NCBI RefSeq assembly: GCF_002890915.1
Contig: NZ_POUT01000004.1
Span: forward strand, 248,001-312,000
DNA from: Stutzerimonas stutzeri
GTDB lineage: Bacteria; Pseudomonadota; Gammaproteobacteria; Pseudomonadales; Pseudomonadaceae
Direction of reading: 5' to 3'
Length of the DNA: 64,000 nucleotides
The position numbers and the translations under genes are program-made. Of this stretch, positions 9,690-17,289 are shown piece after piece. The stretch's first letter is position 1. Each line of letters opens with the position of its first letter. The notes beneath the pieces were generated by a model. The model worked only from the letters and a program-made list of their open reading frames with translations, did not search any database and had not been told where the DNA came from.

Positions 9690-10664
9690 CTACCCCAGCG
9701 CGGCCTGCCGGATGACGGTGGTATCGACGCCCAGCAGCGCATCGATGCGAGCGCAATCGTTCTCCCTGCGCAGCTCGGCGAACAACGCCACGGCCTCGGG
9801 ATAGGTACGCGTCAGCAGCGCCAGCCACTGCTTGAGCCTGCCGGGCGCATAGCGCGGCGCTAGCTTGCCCCGCGCCTGTTGCCAGAAATCCACCAGCATG
9901 GGCCGGAACTCGTCCCAGCCCATCTCGGGTGCTACCCGTCCCGCCCGCGCCGCGGCGATCTGCCGGGCCAGATCCGGTCGCGAAACCAGCCCGCGGCCGA
10001 GCATGATGTCGTCGACACCGCTGACCTCCCGGCAACGATGCCAGTCGGCCAGCGACCAGATATCACCGTTAGCGTACACCGGCACATCCACCACGTCCCG
10101 CACCCTGGCCACCCACTCCCAATGGGCCGGTGGCTTGTAGCCGTCCGCCTTGGTGCGCGCATGCACCACCAGTTGCTCCGCCCCACCCGCCGTCAATGCC
10201 TGTGCGCAATCGAGCGCAGCATCCGGGCTGTCGAAGCCCAGACGCATCTTGGCGGTCACCGGAATATGCGCAGGCACCGTTCGGCGCACCTCGCGAAGAA
10301 TGGCATGCAGCAGCTCCGGCTCCTTGAGCAGCACGGCACCGCCGCGCGACTTGTTCACCGTCTTCGCCGGGCAGCCGAAGTTCAGGTCGATGGCCGGCGC
10401 GCCCAGCGTGCAGGCATAGGCGGCGTTGTCCGCCAGGCACGCTGGGTCGGAACCGAGCAACTGCACCCGCAGCGGCGTACCGGCGCGGGTGACGGCGCCG
10501 CTCTCCAGTTCAGGGGCGAGTTTGCGGAAGCTGTTCTGCGGCAGCAGGCGATCGGAAACCCGGATGAACTCGGTCACGCACCAGTCGACCCCACCGACGC
10601 GGGTCAGGACATCACGGAGGATCTCGTCGACGAGGCCTTCCATGGGTGCCAAAGCGATTTGCAT
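9690..10664 (-). CDS. dusC: tRNA-dihydrouridine synthase C
   Basis: FMN enzyme that reduces uridine to dihydrouridine at position 16 of the tRNA D-loop. The 324-residue protein starts [20 protein letters not shown], a DusC-type N-terminus. It has the TIM-barrel Dus signature [16 protein letters not shown] with the catalytic cysteine near residue 95, followed by KMRLGF and the VYANGD segment. Convergent with the SDR gene. Confidence 0.93.
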   Translation of the reverse strand: MQIALAPMEGLVDEILRDVLTRVGGVDWCVTEFIRVSDRLLPQNSFRKLAPELESGAVTRAGTPLRVQLLGSDPACLADNAAYACTLGAPAIDLNFGCPAKTVNKSRGGAVLLKEPELLHAILREVRRTVPAHIPVTAKMRLGFDSPDAALDCAQALTAGGAEQLVVHARTKADGYKPPAHWEWVARVRDVVDVPVYANGDIWSLADWHRCREVSGVDDIMLGRGLVSRPDLARQIAAARAGRVAPEMGWDEFRPMLVDFWQQARGKLAPRYAPGRLKQWLALLTRTYPEAVALFAELRRENDCARIDALLGVDTTVIRQAALG

Positions 10665-10786
10665 TGCGGATTCATCTGCCGAAAAGGGACGGCATTGTAC
10701 GGAGGCCCGGTGGATTTATGAATCACCGCACGGCGTCCCGCCTCACCACAGCTTCCCGGGCCGCACGGCACGTATCCGGCCTTCCG

Positions 10787-11107
10787 CTATCGATCGCGGT
10801 GCCGCTCCAGCCGGGGGCGCGGGTGATGTTCCATATCCGTTTCGTTGTCACCGTGACCGGGTTCACCCGTTCTTGAACGCGGCGGCACCGATGAAGACCG
10901 ACGTTGCGCCGAATCGTCGCGTTCATCCGCCTTCTCGTCATCCAGATATTCGATGCCCTTCCCCATTCCCATGGAACCGCTCCCGGCTGCACCCCGATCG
11001 ACAGCGCCGGTGTTTTGCACCAAGGGCAGATCGGAAAACGGGGCGTCCTGCGCACCGGCGCCCACGGCGACAAGCATCGACACCAGGGCCGCTACAAGAA
11101 CACGCAT
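10787..11107 (-). CDS. Small exported protein of unknown function
   Basis: I do not recognise a family. From the start at 11107 (GGAGGT ribosome site about 6 nt upstream) the 106-residue product begins MRVLVAALVSMLVAVGAGAQ, a convincing Sec signal peptide with likely cleavage after AGA. The mature part is short, polar and rich in charged residues and glycine, probably disordered, with a H/R/E-rich tail. It is divergent from the small membrane protein at 11269. Coding status rests on the ribosome site and signal peptide only. Confidence 0.5.
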   Translation of the reverse strand: MRVLVAALVSMLVAVGAGAQDAPFSDLPLVQNTGAVDRGAAGSGSMGMGKGIEYLDDEKADERDDSAQRRSSSVPPRSRTGEPGHGDNETDMEHHPRPRLERHRDR

Positions 11108-11268
11108 GGTCGTTACCTCCACCTCGCCTCTCATCGTTATAGGCAACGGGCGGGCAGTGGAGTGCGGTTGCCCTGGGCCATCGACGACCGGTGGCCCGGC
11201 CGGAACCGTCTTCGGCGGCCAGGGTCCGATTTACAAGGATGACCGTTCAGACTGCAGAGAAGGAAGCC

Positions 11269-11454
11269 ATGGCCATGACACCTGCACTGATACTCGCGAT
11301 GATGATCCTGGGCTGGATATCCGTGGCACTCGCCATGCTCTGGGGCATGCTGCGTATCGCACGCCGTCACCACCCACCGCGCCCCGTGCAACCTTCCATC
11401 CGCCGCCATGCTCATGCCGGGAGCCACAGGGTTTCGGCACACCTGGGCGCCTGA
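11269..11454 (+). CDS. Small single-span membrane protein
   Basis: A 61-residue product starting MAMTPALILAMMILGWISVA, with one hydrophobic helix over about residues 5-30 and then a basic, histidine-rich cytoplasmic-type tail (RIARRHHPPRP). A GAAGGAA ribosome site precedes the ATG at 11269. No family is assigned; similar tiny membrane proteins occur in pseudomonads. It lies just before the first initiator tRNA gene. Confidence 0.5.
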   Translation: MAMTPALILAMMILGWISVALAMLWGMLRIARRHHPPRPVQPSIRRHAHAGSHRVSAHLGA

Positions 11455-11476
11455 GGGGCTTTTTCTCAATTAAACC

Positions 11477-11504
11477 GTGACAGCCGGAATGAAAGCTGTA
11501 GAAT
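11477..11504 (+). promoter_or_regulatory. Promoter of the first initiator tRNA
   Basis: GTGACA (11477-11482) and TAGAAT (11499-11504) are 16 nt apart, and the tRNA begins 7 nt downstream. The TGTAGAATGCGC block is shared with the second copy. Confidence 0.7.
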
Positions 11505-11510
11505 GCGCGT

Positions 11511-11587
<77 letters not shown>

Positions 11588-11592
11588 ATTTC

Positions 11593-11620
11593 AAAGGCCA
11601 CTCGACGAGTGGCCTTTTTT
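11593..11620 (+). terminator. Terminator after tRNA-fMet copy 1
   Basis: AAAGGCCACTCG pairs with CGAGTGGCCTTT (loop A) and is followed by further T residues. The stem resembles the one after the second tRNA copy, consistent with duplication of the whole unit. Confidence 0.85.
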
Positions 11621-11697
11621 GTTTTCGCAATCTCGCTACCTGCCATCACTTGCCGACCTAACCGCTTGAATGGAAAAACTTTTTTCAAAAATTCCGG

Positions 11698-11725
11698 TTG
11701 ACAACGCATGGATTGGCTGTAGAAT
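11698..11725 (+). promoter_or_regulatory. Promoter of the second initiator tRNA
   Basis: TTGACA (11698-11703) and TAGAAT (11720-11725), 16 nt apart: a near-consensus sigma-70 promoter 13 nt before the tRNA 5' end. Confidence 0.85.
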
Positions 11726-11738
11726 GCGCCCCCACAGA

Positions 11739-11815
<77 letters not shown>

Positions 11816-11821
11816 AAACCA

Positions 11822-11855
11822 CGAAAAAGGCCACTCATTCGAGTGGCCTTTTTCG
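11822..11855 (+). terminator. Terminator after tRNA-fMet copy 2
   Basis: A perfect 15-bp stem: CGAAAAAGGCCACTC (11822-11836), loop ATTC, GAGTGGCCTTTTTCG (11841-11855). The flanking A and T runs make it bidirectional. Confidence 0.9.
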
Positions 11856-12386
11856 TTTCCGGCATCCTTCCCCTCATGCCAGAGCTAATTCCTCCTGGCA
11901 TCGCACGAACGAATTAAATCCCTCACGCAATGACTCGAGCCAATGCCAGAGTTATTACGCTTGGTAGCAAGAGAAGCGCACTTATAAAGTTCCCCGAGCA
12001 TTAACCAAGCACCGCGCTCAACTTAGCCACCCTTGTTGAGAAGAATAAACATTAGCGGTGATCGCCATCTTGCCACTGGGTGCCATGCCGCAAACATCCG
12101 CCAAAAATACATCATCCTTATAAATCAAATAGTTATCAGAACCAAAAAACCTTCAATCAGGAAAATAACAAAAAATTGGCTAACCGTCTTGACTTCGGTT
12201 TCGTTATGACGGATACCTATTGCCCACAGGGAGCAACACGGTGCAGAGCAGTTTAAGACCAACAGGAAAGGTCAAGTTCTGCGGCGAAAGAATTAAATCC
12301 CCCTGCCTGAAAAAACAACCGCCAAGTGTGTTGGGACACTTTCGTTCGCCACCTGGTTCTTGATTGGCCTCGGGCAAATACCAGAG

Positions 12387-12401
12387 TGCGGTAGCTTTGC
12401 C
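12387..12401 (+). promoter_or_regulatory. ops-like element 1 (RfaH recruitment), one mismatch
   Basis: TGCGGTAGCTTTGCC matches ops (GGCGGTAGNNT) at every fixed position except the first. It is preceded by CCAGAG and shares the following TTTGCC with element 2. GGCAAA at 12373-12378 is the inverse of the TTTGCC at the end of the element, so a small hairpin could form across it. Confidence 0.6.
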
Positions 12402-12486
12402 TGATGTCGGCAAACAACCAGGATGGAGCGAACTGCCGAGCGGATAGTTACCAAAAGGCAGGCACTTATAAGTAAAACTTCACCAC

Positions 12487-12518
12487 GGCATATATATGCC
12501 GATGGCGGTAGCTTTGCC
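12487..12518 (+). promoter_or_regulatory. ops element 2 with an adjoining 14-bp palindrome
   Basis: GGCGGTAGCTT (12504-12514) matches the E. coli/JUMPstart ops consensus GGCGGTAGNNT exactly, on the coding strand of the downstream cluster and 216 nt before its first start codon. The perfect palindrome GGCATATATATGCC (12487-12500) ends 3 nt upstream. In the E. coli system, ops pauses RNA polymerase and its non-template strand recruits RfaH. This cluster encodes an RfaH homologue at 20327. Function here is inferred. Confidence 0.75.
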
Positions 12519-12729
12519 CAAAACTTCTGTTTCATGCCTGTTCTTGTCGGCGCCTCATATGTTGCGCTAAGCGAGCGCTGCTGGCTGCCTTGTGCAGAAG
12601 TTCTTTCGAATCATTTTTCCTCTTTTGAATACAGATAGTTAGGTAATCGCAGGAAGCACCCATTCAACAGGAATGCCTTCTTATCTGCCTACCCACCGTT
12701 TCGCCTGGCCCGCGTGCAGGGAGATAAAC

Positions 12730-13503
12730 GTGTTATCTACATTTCGCAGCCTTGAATATAAGGAAAAGGCATTGCTCGCCTGGGAAATGGAGCAAAACGG
12801 CTATGTCTGTATCCCCGGTTATCTAACCCCCCAGCAGTTGTCACAACTGCGCGAACAAGTGAAGGAACAGGCACGCCTCCATCGGGGTGAGTATTTCGCT
12901 CACCACGACGGAGCGGAAGTAGCCGGTTCATTGCTGGCCGTGCTGGGTGCCGCGCAGGAATTCAAAAGCCTGTTGGCCGACGTCTACCAGTTCGGCGCGG
13001 GTAAGCCGGCCCATAGCGACAGGATCTATCTGGTGATGCGTTGCCTACAAGGCCAGACGGGACGCAGGGAATCGAACTGCTACCACTTCGACGCCTCGCT
13101 GGTCACGGCCCTGGTGCCGGTGGAAATCCCGCAGGAAGGGGAAAGGCGCGGCGATCTGCTGCTGTTTCCCAACCTGCGCCGGATTCGCTCGTACGTGCTG
13201 TTCAACGTTCTGGAAAAGACCCTGCTGCAGAACCGCCTGAGCCGCATGTTGATCACCCGGGCGATACGCCTCGGTCTGCTCAAGCCACAGCGCCTGCAGC
13301 TGGTTCCAGGCAACCTCTACCTGTTCTGGGGCTATCGCTCCCTGCATGCCAACGAGCCCTGCGACCCGGCCTATCTCCGGGCCACGGCCATCTTCCATTA
13401 CGGCGACCCCCACGCCGGTAGCCTGCTGACCCGGATGATCCTCAAGCACAACCAGCGCCGGGCGCGCCGTGCCAGCACGCTTGGCGAGCAACAACCGGTC
13501 TGA
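12730..13503 (+). CDS. PhyH-like Fe(II)/2-oxoglutarate oxygenase, first gene of the polysaccharide cluster
   Basis: A 257-residue protein with the pattern of phytanoyl-CoA-dioxygenase-like non-heme iron oxygenases: H119-x-D121 in CYHFDAS, a distal H206 in RSLHANEP and R217 as a candidate 2-oxoglutarate ligand. I prefer the GTG start at 12730 (AGGGAG about 7 nt upstream) over the ATG at 12673, whose ribosome site is badly spaced. As the first gene of a polysaccharide operon it probably hydroxylates a sugar, acyl or lipid precursor, but the substrate is unknown. Confidence 0.75.
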   Translation: MLSTFRSLEYKEKALLAWEMEQNGYVCIPGYLTPQQLSQLREQVKEQARLHRGEYFAHHDGAEVAGSLLAVLGAAQEFKSLLADVYQFGAGKPAHSDRIYLVMRCLQGQTGRRESNCYHFDASLVTALVPVEIPQEGERRGDLLLFPNLRRIRSYVLFNVLEKTLLQNRLSRMLITRAIRLGLLKPQRLQLVPGNLYLFWGYRSLHANEPCDPAYLRATAIFHYGDPHAGSLLTRMILKHNQRRARRASTLGEQQPV

Positions 13504-13569
13504 GCGGGCACCACCGCGCTCCGGGCCCGCCGGCAAGCGGCGCGACGCATCCTTGATAAGGAAATCCCC

Positions 13570-14763
13570 ATGATCAATGTGACCAAGACTTACCTGGGCA
13601 ACAAAAACAAGTTCAAGGCTTACGTGGATCGGATCTACAACTCCGGATGGCTCACCAACCACGGCCCCCTGGTAACCGCGCTGGAGCAGAGGCTGAAGGA
13701 GTACCTCGGGGTCAGGAACATCATCCTCACCAACAACGGGACCATCGCGCTGCAGATCGCCTACCGGGCGCTGGGGATCAGCGGTAGCGCGATCACCACG
13801 CCGTTCAGCTTCGTCGCCACCACCAGTTCGCTGCAATGGGAAGGCATCAGGCCGATTTTCGCCGATATCGACCCGGCAACCTGGAACCTCGATCCGGAGC
13901 AGATCGAGGCGAACCTGGCCAGCGACACCAGTGCCATCGTCGCCACCCATGTGTTCGGCAACCCCTGCGACGTCGAGAGTATCGAGCAGATCGCCCGCCG
14001 GCATGGCCTCAAGGTGGTCTACGACGGGGCTCATGCCTTCGGCGTACGCCAGCGTGGGCGATCGGTCTACAACTGGGGCGACATCAGTACCCTGAGCTTC
14101 CATGCGACCAAGCTGTTCCACACCATCGAAGGCGGCGCGATCGTCACCAATGACGACGAGATCGCCGAGCGGGTACGCCTGCTGTGCAACTTCGGCATCG
14201 TCGATACCGACCGCATCGACGGCATCGGCATCAACGCCAAGCTCAACGAGTTCTCGGCGGCGATGGGCATGTGCGTACTCGACGATATCGAGCTCATCCT
14301 CGAGAGCCGGGCCGAAATCGGCCACCGCTACGAGAAGGGCCTCGGCGACCATTTCGATCTGCAACAGCTGCAACAGGGCTGCCAGCGCAACTACAGCTAC
14401 TTCCCCGTTGCCCTGGCCGACGAAAACCAGTTGCTGCGTTGCCGCAGCCAGTTGAACGGGAACGGCATCAATCCGCGCCGCTACTTCTACCCCTCGCTCG
14501 ACACCCTCGAGTACCTGCAACCCCAGCAGCCGCAGCCGCGCTCGCGGGCGTTGAGCCGCCGGGTGCTGTGCCTGCCGATCTATCCCGGGCTGTCGCGCAA
14601 GGTGCAGGAAAGCGTCATGCAGACGCTGGTCCAGGAATCGATTCATAGCGCGCAATCCAGCCGAATCCTGTTCCAGCCGTTCGTCGAGGCGCTGGGCATG
14701 CTGAATGTCGCCGAGCAGGTGCCCAGCACCAGTGCCGGTGCTTTCCCCGAGCAATCCAGGTAG
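13570..14763 (+). CDS. DegT/DnrJ/EryC1/StrS-family PLP aminotransferase
   Basis: A 397-residue nucleotide-sugar aminotransferase type. The PLP lysine is K181 in FHATKLFHTIEGGAI. The N-terminal segment has GWLTNHGPLVTALE and NNGTIALQIAYRALG, and VVYDGAHAFG carries the conserved aspartate. Relatives transfer an amino group from glutamate to 3- or 4-keto-deoxy sugars bound to dTDP or UDP, so the polysaccharide probably contains an amino-deoxy sugar. The last 40 residues or so extend past the usual fold. Good AAGGA ribosome site; 10 nt before the flippase gene. Confidence 0.9.
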   Translation: MINVTKTYLGNKNKFKAYVDRIYNSGWLTNHGPLVTALEQRLKEYLGVRNIILTNNGTIALQIAYRALGISGSAITTPFSFVATTSSLQWEGIRPIFADIDPATWNLDPEQIEANLASDTSAIVATHVFGNPCDVESIEQIARRHGLKVVYDGAHAFGVRQRGRSVYNWGDISTLSFHATKLFHTIEGGAIVTNDDEIAERVRLLCNFGIVDTDRIDGIGINAKLNEFSAAMGMCVLDDIELILESRAEIGHRYEKGLGDHFDLQQLQQGCQRNYSYFPVALADENQLLRCRSQLNGNGINPRRYFYPSLDTLEYLQPQQPQPRSRALSRRVLCLPIYPGLSRKVQESVMQTLVQESIHSAQSSRILFQPFVEALGMLNVAEQVPSTSAGAFPEQSR

Positions 14764-14773
14764 GCCCGCGCGC

Positions 14774-16315
14774 ATGTCCGATCCCAAGCGGTTGTCGGTG
14801 ATACGCAATACCGGCCTGAACTACCTCGGCCAGGCCTATGCCCTGCTGATCGGCATCCTGATCCTGCCGTTCTACCTGGGGCACCTGGGCGCCGAGGCCT
14901 ATGGCCTGATCGGCTTCTTCGCCGTGCTCCAGGCCTGGCTGCAACTGCTCGATGCGGGCATGTCGCCGGCACTGGTACGGCAGGTAGCGCACTATCGCGG
15001 TGAGCACGAGAATCTCATCCGTGGCGGCGAGGCCGGACGCCTGCTGCGCGCCTTCGAACTGCTGCTGCTGCCCATCGCGCTGGCCGCCTGTCTCGCCATT
15101 TATCTGGCCAGCGGCTGGATCGCCCAGACCTGGCTGCAGGCCCGTGAGCTGAGTACCGACACGATCGGACAATGCATCAGCCTGATGGGCCTGATGGTCG
15201 GCATGCGCCTGTACGCCACCTTGTACAAGAGCGGCCTGCAGGGTGTGGAGCTGCATGGCTGGCTGAACGCGGCGAACATGGCGATCGCCACCCTGCGCTA
15301 TCTCGGCGGGCTGTTGCTGGTCGCCCAGGTATCCCAGGAGCCGCTGGACTTCTTCGTGTTCCAGGCCGTGGTCGCCCTGGTGGAGGTCCTCGCCTTCGCC
15401 GCCAAGGCCTACGTCCAGTTGCCCAATCCCGGCCTGTTCACCGGCCTGGACTGGCGGGTGGTCAGGCCGGTATTGCCGTTTGCCGGCGGCATGTTCTTCA
15501 CCTCGCTGCTGTGGATCATCCTGACCCAGCTGGACAAGGTGTTGCTGTCGCGGGTGCTGCTGCTCGAGGAATACGGCTACTTCTCGCTGGTGGCGCTGAT
15601 CACCACCGGCATCATGACGCTGACCAACCCGCTGGTGCAGACGCTGCTGCCACGCATGACCATGCTGGTTGCCGAGGGGCGGATCGCCGACATGGAGGCG
15701 CTCTACCTCAACGCCAGCCGCTTCGTCTGCAGCCTGCTGTTCCCGCTCGCGGCGGTGATCGCCTATCACGCCAGGGCGCTGATCTTCGCCTGGACCGGCG
15801 ATCCGCAGGCCGCCGACTGGAGCGAGCCGATCCTGGCCTGGTACGTGCTGGGCAGCGCCCTCATGGCGGCCGGGGCGTTCCAGTTCTACTTGCAGTACGC
15901 CTATGGACAGCTGCGCCTGCACATCGGGTACAGCGTGATCTCGACCGCCCTCAGCGTTCCGCTGGTGGTCTACGCCGCCCTCGCCCATGGCGCCTACGGC
16001 GCGGCACTGGCGTGGTTCTTCCTGCGCCTGGCGACGTTCCTGGCCTGGCCGCCGGTGGTGCACCGGCGCTACGCCGCCGGCCTGCATCGCACCTGGATGA
16101 TGGAACTGCTGCGGATCGCCGCGATGACCGCCCTCGGGCTGGTGCTCGGCGACCCCCTGTTCGCCATGCTCGTCGGCGACAACCGTTTCGACATCCTGGT
16201 GGCGCTTGCCGTGAGCGGGGCCATCTGCCTGTTGCTGGTGGCTGCCAGTTCGAGACCACTGGTACTCAAGCTGTTTGTACTGATAACCAAGCCGAGCATC
16301 CAAAAATGGAATTGA
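14774..16315 (+). CDS. wzx: Wzx-type polysaccharide flippase
   Basis: A 513-residue, very hydrophobic MATE/MVF-superfamily protein with about 12-14 membrane helices. It starts MSDPKRLSVIRNTGLNYLGQ, and the ILPFYLGHLGAEAYGLIGF segment is typical of Wzx/RfbX proteins. It would flip undecaprenyl-linked repeat units across the inner membrane for Wzy. The start at 14774 has only a distant AGGTAGG. Its stop overlaps the next gene by 10 nt, implying coupled translation. Confidence 0.9.
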   Translation: MSDPKRLSVIRNTGLNYLGQAYALLIGILILPFYLGHLGAEAYGLIGFFAVLQAWLQLLDAGMSPALVRQVAHYRGEHENLIRGGEAGRLLRAFELLLLPIALAACLAIYLASGWIAQTWLQARELSTDTIGQCISLMGLMVGMRLYATLYKSGLQGVELHGWLNAANMAIATLRYLGGLLLVAQVSQEPLDFFVFQAVVALVEVLAFAAKAYVQLPNPGLFTGLDWRVVRPVLPFAGGMFFTSLLWIILTQLDKVLLSRVLLLEEYGYFSLVALITTGIMTLTNPLVQTLLPRMTMLVAEGRIADMEALYLNASRFVCSLLFPLAAVIAYHARALIFAWTGDPQAADWSEPILAWYVLGSALMAAGAFQFYLQYAYGQLRLHIGYSVISTALSVPLVVYAALAHGAYGAALAWFFLRLATFLAWPPVVHRRYAAGLHRTWMMELLRIAAMTALGLVLGDPLFAMLVGDNRFDILVALAVSGAICLLLVAASSRPLVLKLFVLITKPSIQKWN

Positions 16316-17238
16316 AGAACGAGCACGCCTTGATGGAACGCTGGGCAGGCAAGACCGAGCCGTTGCTGAGCATCGTCTGCCTGGCCTACAACCATGCCGC
16401 TTTCATCAGGAAGACCCTGGAGAGCTTTCTCCAGCAGGAAACGGATTTCCCTTTCGAGGTGATCGTCCACGACGACGCCTCGACCGACGCCACCGCCGCG
16501 GTCATCGCCGATTACGCGGCACGTTATCCCGCCATCATCAAACCGATCTACCAGACGCAGAACCAGTTCAGCCTCGGCGTGCCCTTCAGTACCCGACTGT
16601 TCGCCCGTGCCGCCGGCAAGTACATCGCTTATTGCGAGGGCGACGACTACTGGACCGATCCGCGCAAGCTGCAGTTACAGGTGGACTTCCTCGAGCGGCA
16701 CCGCGACTACGTGATGACCTATCACGACGCGTTCATGTTCAACAGCCAGGGGATCATCCAGACGCCACAGCTCACCGGGAAATACCGCAAGGACGCCACC
16801 GCGCTGGAGCTGATGCAGGCCCGCCCGGTCTCGACGCTGACCGTGTGCTTTCGCAACCTGATCCAGGAACTGCCCCCGGAACTGCTTGGCGTGGAAGTGC
16901 TGGACATCTGCTGGTGGTCGCTGCTCGGCGCCTATGGCAAGGGCAAGTTCATGGAAGAGATCAGCCCCGCCGCCTACCGCATCCATGAAGGCGGCATCTT
17001 CTCGATGCGGCCGAGCAAGCAGCGCATCCAGATGGCCATGCACGCCCATTACTCGCTGGCCCGCTACTACAACCGCATCGGCAACCATGCGCTCTACGAG
17101 TACTTCCTGATCCAGGTTTTCGGCGAGTGCCTCTCGCTGATCTCCCCGCTCAGCAAGATTCGCGCGCTGTCCAGCATCACCCAGAACATCAGCCTCAACC
17201 TGCTGCGCAAATTGAGCCCGAGGCTGGTCAAGAGTTGA
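16306..17238 (+). CDS. Family 2 glycosyltransferase
   Basis: A 310-residue GT-A-fold enzyme. It opens with LLSIVCLAYNHAAFIRKTL, then VIVHDDASTDAT and the metal-binding EGDDYW motif near residue 108, all typical of GT2 inverting transferases. It is likely cytoplasmic and adds one sugar to the lipid-linked unit. The start overlaps wzx; a second in-frame ATG at 16333 is possible. Sugar specificity cannot be read from the sequence. Confidence 0.9.
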   Translation: MELKNEHALMERWAGKTEPLLSIVCLAYNHAAFIRKTLESFLQQETDFPFEVIVHDDASTDATAAVIADYAARYPAIIKPIYQTQNQFSLGVPFSTRLFARAAGKYIAYCEGDDYWTDPRKLQLQVDFLERHRDYVMTYHDAFMFNSQGIIQTPQLTGKYRKDATALELMQARPVSTLTVCFRNLIQELPPELLGVEVLDICWWSLLGAYGKGKFMEEISPAAYRIHEGGIFSMRPSKQRIQMAMHAHYSLARYYNRIGNHALYEYFLIQVFGECLSLISPLSKIRALSSITQNISLNLLRKLSPRLVKS

Positions 17239-17289
17239 ACGTCCCCAACGAAGCCCACCGCCCTATCGCACCATGAGGAAGGATCCCCG

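Larger units (their letters stand above)
11856..12729 (+). promoter_or_regulatory. Long AT-rich leader of the polysaccharide cluster, no gene
   Basis: About 870 nt without a credible gene. It is clearly more AT-rich than the rest of the window, with long A/T tracts around 12090-12180. Short blocks occur twice in the same order: GAATTAAATCCC (11911 and 12290), AATRCCAGAGT (11942 and 12377), GGTAGC (11963 and 12390) and GCACTTATAA (11978 and 12462). The two ops-like elements described separately lie in the downstream half. I could not fix the promoter; TTGACT at 12189 is one weak -35 candidate. Short minus-strand open frames here lack ribosome sites. Confidence 0.6.

Noticed and set aside
12293..12535. 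80-residue minus-strand open frame in the leader
   Set aside because: No ribosome site, unusual composition, and it covers the ops-like elements; treated as noncoding.
13045..14808. 587-residue minus-strand open frame across the start of the polysaccharide cluster
   Set aside because: It is antisense to the PhyH-like and DegT genes, has shadow-type composition and no recognisable domain.
14615..16303. 562-residue minus-strand open frame
   Set aside because: It is antisense to wzx; Gln/His/Gly-rich translation is typical of the reverse of a hydrophobic membrane protein gene.
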